Source: Rugosibacter aromaticivorans
GTDB lineage: Bacteria > Pseudomonadota > Gammaproteobacteria > Burkholderiales > Rhodocyclaceae
Assembly (NCBI RefSeq): GCF_000934545.1
Contig: NZ_CP010554.1
Span: forward strand, 744,001-808,000
Direction: 5' to 3'
DNA length: 64,000 bases
Translations under genes and position numbers: made by a program
Part shown: one piece after another, positions 12,186 through 20,913 of the stretch
How positions within the stretch are numbered: position 1 is the stretch's first letter
Layout: the number at the start of each line of letters is the position of its first letter
The notes under the pieces: generated by a model
What the model was told of the DNA's origin: nothing
Seen by the model: only the letters and a program-made list of their open reading frames with translations
Database searches by the model: none

Positions 12186-13283
12186 ATGTCTGAAACTCTC
12201 CCGCATTCTCTTTTGTTACCCAGTACTTCGCAACTTCCGGTGGAGTGGTATTTCGACGAAAAGCTTTTTGAATTAGAACAGAAAGTGATTTTCGAGGCAG
12301 GGGCGAATTACGTTGGCCATGAGCTGATGGTACCAAACATGAATGACTATCGCTCACAAGAATGGAATGACCACGCGCGGATCATCATTCGCCAGCCTGA
12401 TGGCGTCTATGAAATGTCAAATGTCTGCCGCCATCGCCAAGCCATCATGCTTGAGGGATCGGGAAATGCAAAAAACATTGTTTGCCCAATTCATCGGTGG
12501 ACTTATGATTGTGGAGGTACATTAGTCGGTGCGCCGCATTTTGCCACTAACCCCGCATTGAATTTGAAAAAACAGGCGCTTGAGAATTGGCAAGGCCTGT
12601 TATTCAAAGGGCCACGCTCTGCCAATGCCGATTTAGCAGGGATGCGATTTACAAACGCGTTTGATTTTACGGGCTACAGACTAGACCATGTTGAGTTGCA
12701 TGAGTGTAACTACAACTGGAAGACATTTATTGAAGTCTATCTAGAAGATTACCATGTTGCTCCATATCATCCAGGACTAGGCGGCTTCGTCACGTGTGAT
12801 GATCTCAGTTGGCAATTTGGCGATTGGTATTCAGCACAGCAAGTGGGTATCCAATCGCTTGCAAAACCTGGTTCAGCGACTTATCAGCGCTGGCATAAAA
12901 CAGTTCTCGACTACCATAATGGCGAGTTACCAAAGTGTGGTGCAATTTGGCTGGCTTACTATCCTAATATTATGGTGGAGTGGTATCCACAAGTACTCGT
13001 TGTTTCTACGCTAACCCCACAGGATGTGAATAAAACACTCAATGTGGTTGAGTTTTATTATCCCGAGGACATCGCGCTCTTTGAACCAGATTTCATCAAA
13101 GCTGAGCAGGCGGCCTATATGGAAACGGCGTTAGAGGATGATGATATTGCCGAACGTATGGATCGTGGTCGATATGCGCTAATGAAGCAAGGCCGAAGCG
13201 AGGTGGGTCCTTACCAATCGCCAATGGAAGATGGAATGCAACACTTCCATGAGTATTACAGACACATCATGGGGTTAATCTGA
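12186..13283 (+). CDS. Rieske-type aromatic-ring-hydroxylating oxygenase alpha subunit-like protein
   Basis: A 365-residue protein with an N-terminal Rieske domain: Cys81-x-His83, then Cys100-x-x-His103, which hold a [2Fe-2S] cluster. The C-terminal catalytic domain has the mononuclear iron site ligands His190 and His195 in LEDYHVAPYH, and a likely aspartate in EDDDIAERM. It is therefore a complete Rieske oxygenase, but the substrate is unknown; no reductase or beta subunit is beside it. The ATG at 12186 is chosen because GGAGG lies nine bases before it. A fatty-acid desaturase follows 78 bp downstream on the same strand. Orthologues next to xseB-ispA-dxs are common in betaproteobacteria (from memory). 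Confidence 0.85.
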   Translation: MSETLPHSLLLPSTSQLPVEWYFDEKLFELEQKVIFEAGANYVGHELMVPNMNDYRSQEWNDHARIIIRQPDGVYEMSNVCRHRQAIMLEGSGNAKNIVCPIHRWTYDCGGTLVGAPHFATNPALNLKKQALENWQGLLFKGPRSANADLAGMRFTNAFDFTGYRLDHVELHECNYNWKTFIEVYLEDYHVAPYHPGLGGFVTCDDLSWQFGDWYSAQQVGIQSLAKPGSATYQRWHKTVLDYHNGELPKCGAIWLAYYPNIMVEWYPQVLVVSTLTPQDVNKTLNVVEFYYPEDIALFEPDFIKAEQAAYMETALEDDDIAERMDRGRYALMKQGRSEVGPYQSPMEDGMQHFHEYYRHIMGLI

Positions 13284-13361
13284 GTCAGTGCGGGTGATTT
13301 GCTCATGTAGAATGCTCGCAGAGCGCATGAACCTATAAACTTCTAACAAGGAATCGTTTGA

Positions 13362-14525
13362 ATGTATTCTGGAATCATTGAGTTACCTTGGTGGGGGTAT
13401 TTTGTTTTAACCTTGGCGCTGACCCATATCAGTATTGCTAGTGTCACGATTTATCTTCATCGCCATCAAGCACATCGTGCGTTGGATCTATCGCCAATAC
13501 CTAGCCATTTCTTCCGATTTTGGCTTTGGCTAACAACAGGTATGGTTACCAAAGAGTGGGCGGCAATACACCGCAAACACCATGCAAAATGCGAAACGAC
13601 TGAGGACCCACACAGTCCGCAGATTCTGGGTATCCAGCCAGTATTATGGACAGGTGTCTTCTTTTATGTGAAAGAATCTCGTAATGCTGAAACCATGGTG
13701 CATTATGGCCATGGAACACCCGATGATTGGCTGGAGCATGTTATCTATACGCCGCTAAATAAGCTAGGCGTGTTCATTATGCTGGGTATCAACATTGCTT
13801 TTTTTGGCCCCTGGATCGGGAGTCTGATTTGGCTTATTCAAATGATCTGGATTCCTTTTTGGGCGGCTGGTGTGATTAACGGGATAGGCCATTATTGGGG
13901 ATACCGCAATTTTGCCTGCGCCGATGCATCAACGAATATTTTCCCTATTGGTATTCTGATCGGCGGGGAAGAGCTCCATAACAATCATCATACCTTTGCT
14001 TCTTCGGCAAAGCTTTCCAGCAAGTGGTACGAATTTGATATCGGTTGGTTTTATATTCGATTGCTTGAGATTGTTGGCCTGGCGAAAGTTAAAAAAATTG
14101 CCCCGACGCCTCGTTTTGATCTGGCAAGACCGGCCATTGACTTTGATCTTCTGCAGGCGGTAGTTACCCACCGGTATGATGTTTTGGCTAAATACTTAAA
14201 GAGCCTGCATCATTTGGCGTCTGAGGAATTTTCTCAACTCAGCATAGATGCGAAAGAAGGCCGTGTCATGAAGCACTTGTTGGGCAAAGATGAAAACAGT
14301 CTTCCCGTCGCTCAACATGCGCGGCTTGCGACTCTACTGGAAAAGAGTGAGCGCTTGGCACGTGTCTATGCAATGCGTAAAGATCTGGAAGCATTGTGGA
14401 GCCGATCAGCAGTAACACACGATCAGTTGGTTAAACAGCTTGAAGCGTGGATTACTCGTGCTGAGCAAAGTGGCATTAGGCAGATGGAAGAATTTTCTTT
14501 GCGGTTGAGAACCTACGCCGTGTGA
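13362..14525 (+). CDS. Fatty-acid (acyl-CoA delta-9 type) desaturase
   Basis: A 387-residue membrane di-iron desaturase. The three histidine boxes are present: His33-x4-His38 (HRHQAH), His70-x2-His73-His74 (HRKHH) and His206-x2-His209-His210 (HNNHH). Hydrophobic segments at about 10-31, 50-62, 133-150 and 152-172 flank them in the usual order. The C-terminal 130 residues (from about 260) are charged and helical, and longer than in minimal members. Such enzymes insert a cis double bond in a saturated acyl chain and adjust membrane fluidity. It follows the Rieske oxygenase, which suggests co-expression. A hairpin terminator closes the unit. Confidence 0.88.
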   Translation: MYSGIIELPWWGYFVLTLALTHISIASVTIYLHRHQAHRALDLSPIPSHFFRFWLWLTTGMVTKEWAAIHRKHHAKCETTEDPHSPQILGIQPVLWTGVFFYVKESRNAETMVHYGHGTPDDWLEHVIYTPLNKLGVFIMLGINIAFFGPWIGSLIWLIQMIWIPFWAAGVINGIGHYWGYRNFACADASTNIFPIGILIGGEELHNNHHTFASSAKLSSKWYEFDIGWFYIRLLEIVGLAKVKKIAPTPRFDLARPAIDFDLLQAVVTHRYDVLAKYLKSLHHLASEEFSQLSIDAKEGRVMKHLLGKDENSLPVAQHARLATLLEKSERLARVYAMRKDLEALWSRSAVTHDQLVKQLEAWITRAEQSGIRQMEEFSLRLRTYAV

Positions 14526-14550
14526 TGCAAGCTGTGTAACACAAAAAACC

Positions 14551-14585
14551 AAAAAAAACCCCACCAGATATGGCGGGGGTTTTTG
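14551..14585. terminator. Terminator between the desaturase gene and rpmG
   Basis: AAAACCCCACC pairs with GGCGGGGGTTTT (one mismatch) around AGATAT, with A and T runs on both sides, so it can work for both the plus-strand desaturase gene and the minus-strand rpmB-rpmG pair. Confidence 0.85.
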
Positions 14586-14623
14586 TTGCTCAAGAGGTAT
14601 GTAAGCGACTATAAACCTTGTCC

Positions 14624-14791
14624 CTACTTCAGCTTTACTTCCTTGTAAGCCACGTGCTTGCGTACCTTTGGGTCATACTTAATGAATTCCAGCTTGCCTG
14701 GAGTAGTTTTCTTGTTTTTTGAGGTCGTATAGAAATGACCTGTGCCTGCTGTTGATTCCAGTTTAATTTTTTCGCGTCCGCCTTTGGCCAT
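14624..14791 (-). CDS. rpmG: 50S ribosomal protein L33
   Basis: A 55-residue ribosomal protein beginning [20 protein letters not shown], with [20 protein letters not shown] and ending [11 protein letters not shown]. It lacks the CxxC pairs, so it is the zinc-free L33 form. The stop is TAG. It lies 14 bp downstream of rpmB on the same strand, the usual rpmB-rpmG pair. Confidence 0.96.
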   Translation of the reverse strand: MAKGGREKIKLESTAGTGHFYTTSKNKKTTPGKLEFIKYDPKVRKHVAYKEVKLK

Positions 14792-14805
14792 GATTTTTCT
14801 CCTGA

Positions 14806-15042
14806 TTAGGAACGTTCGCCACGTTCACGTAACTCGGCGAGAATTACGTCGATGCCTTTTTTATCAATCGTACGCAAGCCTGCGTTTGAAACACGCAAGC
14901 TGACAAAACGATTTTCTGCTTCGACCCAGAACCGACGATTATGTAGATTGGGCAGAAAGCGGCGTTTGGTTTTATTGTTAGCATGGGAAACGTTGTTTCC
15001 CACCATTGGGGCTTTGCCCGTCACTTGGCATACGCGCGACAT
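14806..15042 (-). CDS. rpmB: 50S ribosomal protein L28
   Basis: A 78-residue ribosomal protein starting [21 protein letters not shown], with [21 protein letters not shown] place the start at 15042, which gives the normal length; a frame continuing ten codons further upstream has no family support. It is the first gene of the rpmB-rpmG pair. Confidence 0.96.
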   Translation of the reverse strand: MSRVCQVTGKAPMVGNNVSHANNKTKRRFLPNLHNRRFWVEAENRFVSLRVSNAGLRTIDKKGIDVILAELRERGERS

Positions 15043-15116
15043 GTTTAGTGCTCCTGAATGCTGATTTTGCAAAGTGGGTCAGTATACCAAATATTGAGCT
15101 GGAAGCCCACTCATTT

Positions 15117-15797
15117 TTAGATTAATCCACGTTCAGCAAAGGACAGTGGTGTGGCGCCAGATGCGACGACGAAATGGTCGAGTACTTTAACCTCAATCAA
15201 AGCAAGCGCCTGCTTTAGCGCAGAAGTGATCGCTATATCGGCTGATGAAGGGTCAGTGAGTCCGGAGGGATGGTTGTGAGCCAAGATGACGGCACCGGCA
15301 TTATTCGCGAGTGCGCGTTTTACAACTTCACGAGGGTATACGCTGGTCTGGGTTAGGGTGCCACGAAAAAGTTCCTCAGTGGAAATGAGGCGGTTTTGTG
15401 CGTCAAGCCATAGGGCGACAAATACCTCATGCTGTAGCCCTCCCAAGGACAAACGTAACCAGTCACGCACGGCTTGAGGGGACGTCAGTGCATCACGCTC
15501 CTTGAGGGGATTGATGAGAGCGCGGCGAGCTAATTCAAGCGCGGCACAGAGTTGAGTTGCCTTTGCCGGGCCAATGCCGGGTAGCTTGGCGAGTTTCGCA
15601 GCACTCGCTGCAGCTAACTCGGCAAGTTCCCCATTAAATTGTGCTAATAAATCACGGGCTAGATCTACGGCGCTTTTTCCGCGGATGCCCACACGTAGAA
15701 ATATTGCGAGCAGTTCGGCATCAGAAAGCGCTGCTGCACCCTTTTCCAGTAATCGTTCACGCGGACGTTCGGCAACGGGCCAATCGCGTATGGCCAT
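15117..15797 (-). CDS. radC: RadC/JAB-domain protein (UPF0758)
   Basis: A 226-residue protein with an N-terminal helix-hairpin-helix region ([21 protein letters not shown]) and a C-terminal JAB/MPN metalloprotease-like domain carrying [14 protein letters not shown]. Despite the old name, a role in DNA repair is not established. It is divergent from coaBC with a gap of 45 bp, the usual position in betaproteobacteria. Confidence 0.94.
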   Translation of the reverse strand: MAIRDWPVAERPRERLLEKGAAALSDAELLAIFLRVGIRGKSAVDLARDLLAQFNGELAELAAASAAKLAKLPGIGPAKATQLCAALELARRALINPLKERDALTSPQAVRDWLRLSLGGLQHEVFVALWLDAQNRLISTEELFRGTLTQTSVYPREVVKRALANNAGAVILAHNHPSGLTDPSSADIAITSALKQALALIEVKVLDHFVVASGATPLSFAERGLI

Positions 15798-15842
15798 GGT
15801 TTACAATCCTCCATTCAATGCCTAATTGCAGATTGTAATGTC

Positions 15843-17057
15843 ATGGATGCTTTTGCGGGTAAGCGTATCGTGTTGGGAGTAACCGGGGGAATTGCGGCCT
15901 ATAAGGCGGCTGAGCTTTCACGGTTATTGGTTAAGGCTGGCGCCATCGTTGATGTTGTGCTCACGAAGGCAGGAAGTGAATTTGTCGGGGCTATGACATT
16001 CCAGGCACTGACGGGACGCCCTGTGTGGCAGTCGTTATGGGACGACCGTATGAGTAATGGCATGGCACATATTGACCTGACGCGTGGCGCTGCTGCCGTG
16101 CTGGTTGCTCCGGCAACGGCCAACGTTCTTGCCAAATTGGCGCATGGCGTTTGTGACGATTTGCTGTCGACCTTATGCCTGGCGCGCGATTGCCCTTTGC
16201 TTGTCGCTCCTGCAATGAATCGGCAGATGTGGGAGAACCCGGCCACGCAACGGAATATGGCCTTGTTAAGTCGTGATGGCGTAAAAATTCTCGGCCCCGC
16301 CAGTGGAGATCAAGCCTGCGGCGAAGTGGGTGAAGGCCGTATGCTCGAAGCGGAGGCACTTTTTGATGAGCTTTTTGCGTATTTGCAACCTAAGTCACTG
16401 GCGGGTAAACGTGTTTTGTTAACGGCAGGGCCGACGTTTGAACCCATTGACCCCGTGCGCGGGCTGACGAATTCGAGTTCCGGGAAAATGGGGTTTGCGC
16501 TTGCGCAGGCGTGTGTTGAGGCAGGTGCAGCGGTGACGATGATTGCTGGCCCAGTGACACTACCTACGCCGCGCGGCGTACGGCGAGTGGATGTGCAGAC
16601 AAGTGCCCAGATGCGTGAGGCCACATTACGAAATTTGCCAGGTCAGGATGTGTTTATCGGTGTTGCGGCCGTGGCGGATTATCGGCCGAAGATGGTGTCT
16701 GCGGAAAAAATAAAGAAAAGTGGTGAGCCGCTGACATTGGTGCTTGAATGTACAAGCGATATTCTCGGCGAAATCGCCGCGCGACCGGATGCGCCGCTTT
16801 GTGTGGGCTTTGCAGCGGAAAGTCAGCATTTGGAAACTTATGCGGAATCCAAGCGGAAGGCAAAAAATCTCGCGCTCGTTGTGGGAAACCTTGTTCAAGA
16901 TGGTTTGGGCGGGGAGACCAATCGAGTCACCTTGTTTGATGCGACCGGTGCTTACCCCCTGCCACCCGCTAAAAAAATAATCGTGGCGCGTTGCATCGTC
17001 GCGCATTTAGCTTCTTTGATGGAGAAATTTGATGGGAAACCCCGTGCCAACAATTGA
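15843..17057 (+). CDS. coaBC: Bifunctional phosphopantothenoylcysteine decarboxylase / phosphopantothenate-cysteine ligase
   Basis: This 404-residue enzyme performs two consecutive steps of coenzyme A synthesis. The N-terminal flavoprotein (CoaC) domain has [16 protein letters not shown], the active-site His in [11 protein letters not shown] and the [14 protein letters not shown] clamp. The C-terminal ligase (CoaB) domain starts near residue 190 with [19 protein letters not shown], then [10 protein letters not shown] and the lysine motif in [10 protein letters not shown]. Its 3' end overlaps dut by 26 bp. Confidence 0.97.
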   Translation: MDAFAGKRIVLGVTGGIAAYKAAELSRLLVKAGAIVDVVLTKAGSEFVGAMTFQALTGRPVWQSLWDDRMSNGMAHIDLTRGAAAVLVAPATANVLAKLAHGVCDDLLSTLCLARDCPLLVAPAMNRQMWENPATQRNMALLSRDGVKILGPASGDQACGEVGEGRMLEAEALFDELFAYLQPKSLAGKRVLLTAGPTFEPIDPVRGLTNSSSGKMGFALAQACVEAGAAVTMIAGPVTLPTPRGVRRVDVQTSAQMREATLRNLPGQDVFIGVAAVADYRPKMVSAEKIKKSGEPLTLVLECTSDILGEIAARPDAPLCVGFAAESQHLETYAESKRKAKNLALVVGNLVQDGLGGETNRVTLFDATGAYPLPPAKKIIVARCIVAHLASLMEKFDGKPRANN

Positions 17058-17505
17058 TTTGAAGATACTGGATGCGCGGTTGAAAGATGCTTCCGGCCAT
17101 TACGCACCGCACTATGCAACGCCTGGCTCAGCGGGTGTTGATTTGCGTGCTTGTATCGATGCAGCCATGAAGATCCACCCGGGTGAGACCATTCTGATAC
17201 CGACAGGTATTGCACTTCATATCGCTGACCCGTCGCTGGCTGCCGTGATTTTGCCTCGTTCGGGTTTAGGCCATAAGCATGGCATTGTGTTGGGGAATCT
17301 TGTGGGGTTGATTGATTCCGACTATCAAGGTGAATTGTTTGTTTCAACCTGGAACCGTGGACATGAAACCTTCACGATAAATCCACTCGATCGCTTGGCG
17401 CAGTTGGTGATTGTGCCTGTTGTGCAAGTGAGTTTTAATATTGTCGATGAGTTTGTGACTAGCGAACGCGGAACCGGTGGGTTTGGTAGTACCGGAAAGG
17501 CTTAA
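17032..17505 (+). CDS. dut: Deoxyuridine 5'-triphosphate nucleotidohydrolase
   Basis: The 157-residue trimeric enzyme hydrolyses dUTP to dUMP, keeping uracil out of DNA and feeding thymidylate synthesis. The conserved motifs are in order: [10 protein letters not shown] (1), [11 protein letters not shown] (2), [10 protein letters not shown] (3), [10 protein letters not shown] (4) and [10 protein letters not shown] (5, which closes the active site). The ATG at 17032 has GGAG seven bases upstream; a TTG codon directly before it is an unlikely start. It overlaps coaBC by 26 bp, so the two are coupled. Confidence 0.97.
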   Translation: MGNPVPTIDLKILDARLKDASGHYAPHYATPGSAGVDLRACIDAAMKIHPGETILIPTGIALHIADPSLAAVILPRSGLGHKHGIVLGNLVGLIDSDYQGELFVSTWNRGHETFTINPLDRLAQLVIVPVVQVSFNIVDEFVTSERGTGGFGSTGKA

Positions 17506-17527
17506 AATAGCCCTATAAATCGTTGAC

Positions 17528-17553
17528 TCGCCGTCTCACCAGCGCCGATTTTT
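17528..17553 (-). repeat. Dispersed repeat copy, dut-aceB intergenic
   Basis: On the minus strand this reads AAAAATCGGCGCTGG then TGAGACGGCGA, matching the family at all but two or three positions. It sits between the convergent ends of dut and aceB, where a terminator would be expected, but the TCGGCG/CGGCGA arms do not pair perfectly. Confidence 0.75.
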
Positions 17554-17578
17554 TGTGGTCGACGCGCTGGGCTTTAGC

Positions 17579-19183
17579 CTAAACCATGGCCTCGTACAGC
17601 GGTAAGGTGAGGAACTCAGGGTAGTTGTCAGCCAGCGACATTTCCTCGAAAATTTTCGCGGCTTGATCGTAGGTCATCGTCGTATTGCCGCTTTCAGCAA
17701 CCGTGGTTTTTACCTTTACCAGCTCTTCGCAAATCAATCCGCGAACCATATCGGCAGTTACTTTACGGCCATCGTCGAGCTTGCCTTTAGGCGAGACAAC
17801 CCATTGCCAGATCTGTGAGCGACTGATCTCCGCAGTAGCCGCATCTTCCATGAGGTTGTGAATAGGCACACAACCATTCCCGGCTAACCAGCTGCCTAGG
17901 TAATGAATGCCTACATTGATATTATTGCGAACACCTGCTTCCGTAATCGGTTGCTCGGGTTGAAAATTGAGCCAATCGCGAGGGCCAAAGCTTTCATCGC
18001 GTTGCTTTTCCCATTGATTGGGACGGTCGCCAAGTACTTTCTGAAACTCCTCTGCGGCAATAGCAACGAGCCCCGGGTGCGCTACCCAGCCACCATCGAA
18101 GCCATCTGAAGCATCCCGTGTTTTATCGTGGCGAATTCCTGCCAATGCTTTTTCATTCGCAACAGGATCGTTTTTGATCGGGATCAGCGCGCTCATGCCA
18201 CCTATCGCGGGGGCGCCACGTTTGTGGCAGGCTTTCACCAGAGCTAATGCGTAACTCCGCATAAAAGGCACTTCCATCGTGATGGCCCCACGATTGGCAA
18301 GACAGAAATCCGTATTGCGTTTGAATTTTTTAATGCAACTAAAGATGTAATCCCAGCGACCTGCATTCAGCCCGGCACTATGGTCGCGCAGCTCATAAAT
18401 AATTTCTTCCATCTCGAAGGTGGCGAGAATGGTCTCTATGAGCACCGTCGCTTTAATCGACCCTCGAGGCAGGCCAATTTCATTTTGAGCCACGATGAAA
18501 ATATCATTCCATAACCGGGCTTCGAGATGACTTTCCATCTTCGGTAAATAGTAGAAGGGCCCAGCACCCTGTGCTATCTGCTCTTTGGCATTGTGAAAGA
18601 ATGCCAAGGCAAAATCGAAAATTCCGCCAGAGACGCGTTGCCCGTCAACCAGCACATGCTTTTCATCAAGGTGCCAGCCGCGTGGTCGAATCTGCAAGGT
18701 GGCGATTTTGTCGTTGAGTTTGTATTCTTTTCCCGCGTCATTTTTAAATGACAGCTCACGGCGAATCGCTTTATACAGGTTGATTTGTCCCTGAATCTGG
18801 TTTTCCCATTTAGGACTGTTAGAGTCCTCGAAATCAGCCATATAGCTGTCAGCGCCTGAATTAAAGGCGTTAATAATCATTTTGGCTTCAACGGGCCCGG
18901 TAATTTCTGTTCGGCGGCGTTCAAGCGCTTTGGGTAGTGGAGAAATTTTCCATTCACCTTCGCGAATGTGCCTGGTTTCCGGCAAAAAGTCTGGCATTTC
19001 GCCCGCGTCAATACGCTGTTGACGTTCCGCTCGAGCAGCAAGAAGTTGTTGACGCCGTGGCTCGAAGGATCGATGAAGCTTAGCGATCAGTTCAAGCGCT
19101 TCACGAGTCAGAATCTGCGAAAAATCGGCAGTGACGGGCGCAGTGATTTGCATACCGTAAGGAAGTGTTGTTGGGTGGCTCAT
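17579..19183 (-). CDS. aceB: Malate synthase A
   Basis: The 534-residue enzyme condenses glyoxylate with acetyl-CoA to give malate, the second step of the glyoxylate shunt. Family stretches include YMADFEDSNSPKWENQIQGQ, RPRGWHLDEKHV, YLPKMESHLEARLWNDIF and IGGMSALIPIKNDP. Length fits the AceB (MSA) class rather than the longer GlcB class. It is the downstream partner of aceA, separated by 89 bp that include a strong hairpin. Confidence 0.97.
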   Translation of the reverse strand: MSHPTTLPYGMQITAPVTADFSQILTREALELIAKLHRSFEPRRQQLLAARAERQQRIDAGEMPDFLPETRHIREGEWKISPLPKALERRRTEITGPVEAKMIINAFNSGADSYMADFEDSNSPKWENQIQGQINLYKAIRRELSFKNDAGKEYKLNDKIATLQIRPRGWHLDEKHVLVDGQRVSGGIFDFALAFFHNAKEQIAQGAGPFYYLPKMESHLEARLWNDIFIVAQNEIGLPRGSIKATVLIETILATFEMEEIIYELRDHSAGLNAGRWDYIFSCIKKFKRNTDFCLANRGAITMEVPFMRSYALALVKACHKRGAPAIGGMSALIPIKNDPVANEKALAGIRHDKTRDASDGFDGGWVAHPGLVAIAAEEFQKVLGDRPNQWEKQRDESFGPRDWLNFQPEQPITEAGVRNNINVGIHYLGSWLAGNGCVPIHNLMEDAATAEISRSQIWQWVVSPKGKLDDGRKVTADMVRGLICEELVKVKTTVAESGNTTMTYDQAAKIFEEMSLADNYPEFLTLPLYEAMV

Positions 19184-19232
19184 GAGATTCCTTGAGATGA
19201 GTTGAATGACTGTTTATGAAGTAGTAGCGATG

Positions 19233-19270
19233 ATTCCGCAATGGTCATTGATTTCCAGCCATTGCGGAAT
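19233..19270 (-). other. Stable hairpin between aceA and aceB
   Basis: A perfect 12-bp stem, ATTCCGCAATGG (19233-19244) with CCATTGCGGAAT (19259-19270), lies two bases after the aceA stop. There is no T run on the transcribed strand, so it is more likely a 3' stabiliser or a processing/attenuation element that sets the aceA:aceB ratio than a full terminator (inference). Confidence 0.7.
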
Positions 19271-19272
19271 TA

Positions 19273-20571
19273 TTAATGGAATTGTGCTTCTTCAGTCGAT
19301 CCTGTCAGTGCTGTAACGGAGGACCCCCCGCCTTGAATAACCGTCGTGATATCGTCGAAGTATCCGGTGCCCACTTCTTGCTGATGAGAGACAAAACTAT
19401 ATCCACGGTCACGTGCTGAAAATTCCGGTTCTTGTACTTTTTCGACATAGGCCGTCATGCCACGTGCGACATAATCTTGCGCTAAATCAAACATGCTGTA
19501 CCACATAGAGTGAATGCCGGCGAGGGTTATGAACTGATACTTGTAGCCCATGGCACCCAGCTCGCGCTGAAATTTTGCAATGGTGGCGTCGTCAAGATTT
19601 TTCTTCCAGTTGAACGAGGGTGAGCAATTGTATGCCAGCATTTTCCCCGGGTGTTTGGCATGCACGGCAGCAGCAAACTGGCGAGCAAAATTTAAGTCGG
19701 GGGTGCCTGTTTCGCACCAGACTAAATCTGCGTAAGGCGCATAAGCGATCGCACGTGATATGGCTTGGTCTATGCCGCTGCGTGTTTTATAAAAGCCTTC
19801 GTTTGTCCGTTCTCCTGTGCAAAAGGCTGTGTCATTTGCATCGTAATTTGATGTCAAAAGATCCGCTGCTTCGGCATCGGTACGGGCAATCACGAGTGTG
19901 GGGATACCGCAGACGTCAGCTGCCATACGTGCGGCAATTAATTTTTGTACGGCTTCGTTGGTCGGCACGAGTACTTTGCCGCCCATATGACCACATTTTT
20001 TGACCGAAGCCAGTTGATCTTCCCAATGAACACCACTTGCACCAGCGCTAATCATCGCTTTCATCAGTTCAAAAGCATTCAATACACCGCCAAAGCCTGC
20101 TTCAGCATCAGCTACGATAGGAGCAAAGTAATCGATGTAATTTTTATCACCGGCTTCTATCCCTTTAGCATATTGAATCTCATCCGCACGGCGAAATGAG
20201 TTATTGATCCTCTCGACAACTTTAGGCACAGAATCAACTGGATAGAGTGACTGATCAGGATACATGGCGGCGTAGCTGTTATTGTCTGCAGCAACTTGCC
20301 AACCAGAAAGGTAAATTGCCTTAATGCCGGCTTTAACCTGTTGCATTGCTTGCCCGCCAGTGAGCGCGCCGAGGCAATTAACGTAAGGCTGGTTGTTCAG
20401 CAAATCCCATAATTTTTCTGCCCCACGACGTGCCAGGGTATGCTCAATTGGAAAAGAGCCACGAAGACGAACGACATCCTCGGCCGAGTAGCCTCGTTTA
20501 ATGCCTTTCCAACGCGGATTGTTTGCCCAGTCTTTTGCCAGGGTGGCAGCAACTTCTTTGCGATCAGTCAT
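19273..20571 (-). CDS. aceA: Isocitrate lyase
   Basis: The 432-residue enzyme splits isocitrate into glyoxylate and succinate. The signature [11 protein letters not shown] with the catalytic cysteine is present, with [19 protein letters not shown] at the N-terminus and [14 protein letters not shown] later. I place the start at ATG 20571 because AAGGA lies six bases before it; an ATG two codons upstream would overlap that site. With aceB and the nearby icd this sets the glyoxylate-shunt branch point, which allows growth on acetate or fatty acids. Confidence 0.97.
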   Translation of the reverse strand: MTDRKEVAATLAKDWANNPRWKGIKRGYSAEDVVRLRGSFPIEHTLARRGAEKLWDLLNNQPYVNCLGALTGGQAMQQVKAGIKAIYLSGWQVAADNNSYAAMYPDQSLYPVDSVPKVVERINNSFRRADEIQYAKGIEAGDKNYIDYFAPIVADAEAGFGGVLNAFELMKAMISAGASGVHWEDQLASVKKCGHMGGKVLVPTNEAVQKLIAARMAADVCGIPTLVIARTDAEAADLLTSNYDANDTAFCTGERTNEGFYKTRSGIDQAISRAIAYAPYADLVWCETGTPDLNFARQFAAAVHAKHPGKMLAYNCSPSFNWKKNLDDATIAKFQRELGAMGYKYQFITLAGIHSMWYSMFDLAQDYVARGMTAYVEKVQEPEFSARDRGYSFVSHQQEVGTGYFDDITTVIQGGGSSVTALTGSTEEAQFH

Positions 20572-20862
20572 TTTCATTCCTTAAAAAGAGGGTTATACAG
20601 GAGAGGATGAACAAGGATGCAAACGCATTATTAATTAAAAAATATAATATGTCAATTATCTTATATAAGACTTATAAATTTAAAATAAATCAAATTGCAC
20701 TTCGGGCGGAAGTGCGGTACGTTGTTGTTTTAATGGGTAAGGATAAAAAGCTTTGGCCGTAGCCGTTGCCAAGAGCCGCTTGAAATGTATTAAACGTCAG
20801 GTTAACGGCGGCGTTTAAGGCGGCACTACATAGATCATATGCCGCAACATTGGAGGACTATG
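20572..20862. promoter_or_regulatory. AT-rich intergenic region carrying the aceA promoter
   Basis: This stretch upstream of aceA has no gene. Positions about 20625-20700 are strongly AT-rich (runs such as AATTAAAAAATATAATATG), as expected for an upstream promoter region. I cannot fix a -35/-10 pair with confidence. Confidence 0.4.
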
Positions 20863-20896
20863 AAAAAACTCGGCGCTGGCGAGACGCCGAGTTTTT
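20863..20896. terminator. clpA terminator formed by a dispersed repeat copy
   Basis: AAAAAACTCGGCG and CGCCGAGTTTTT flank loop CTGGCGAGA, giving a perfect 7-bp GC-rich stem extended by A:T pairs and a T run in both directions. It lies 18 bp after the clpA stop. The loop and left arm (ACTCGGCGCTGGCGAGACG) are a copy of the dispersed repeat, so in this place the repeat works as a terminator. Confidence 0.85.
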
Positions 20897-20913
20897 GGTG
20901 ATTGCATTATTAT

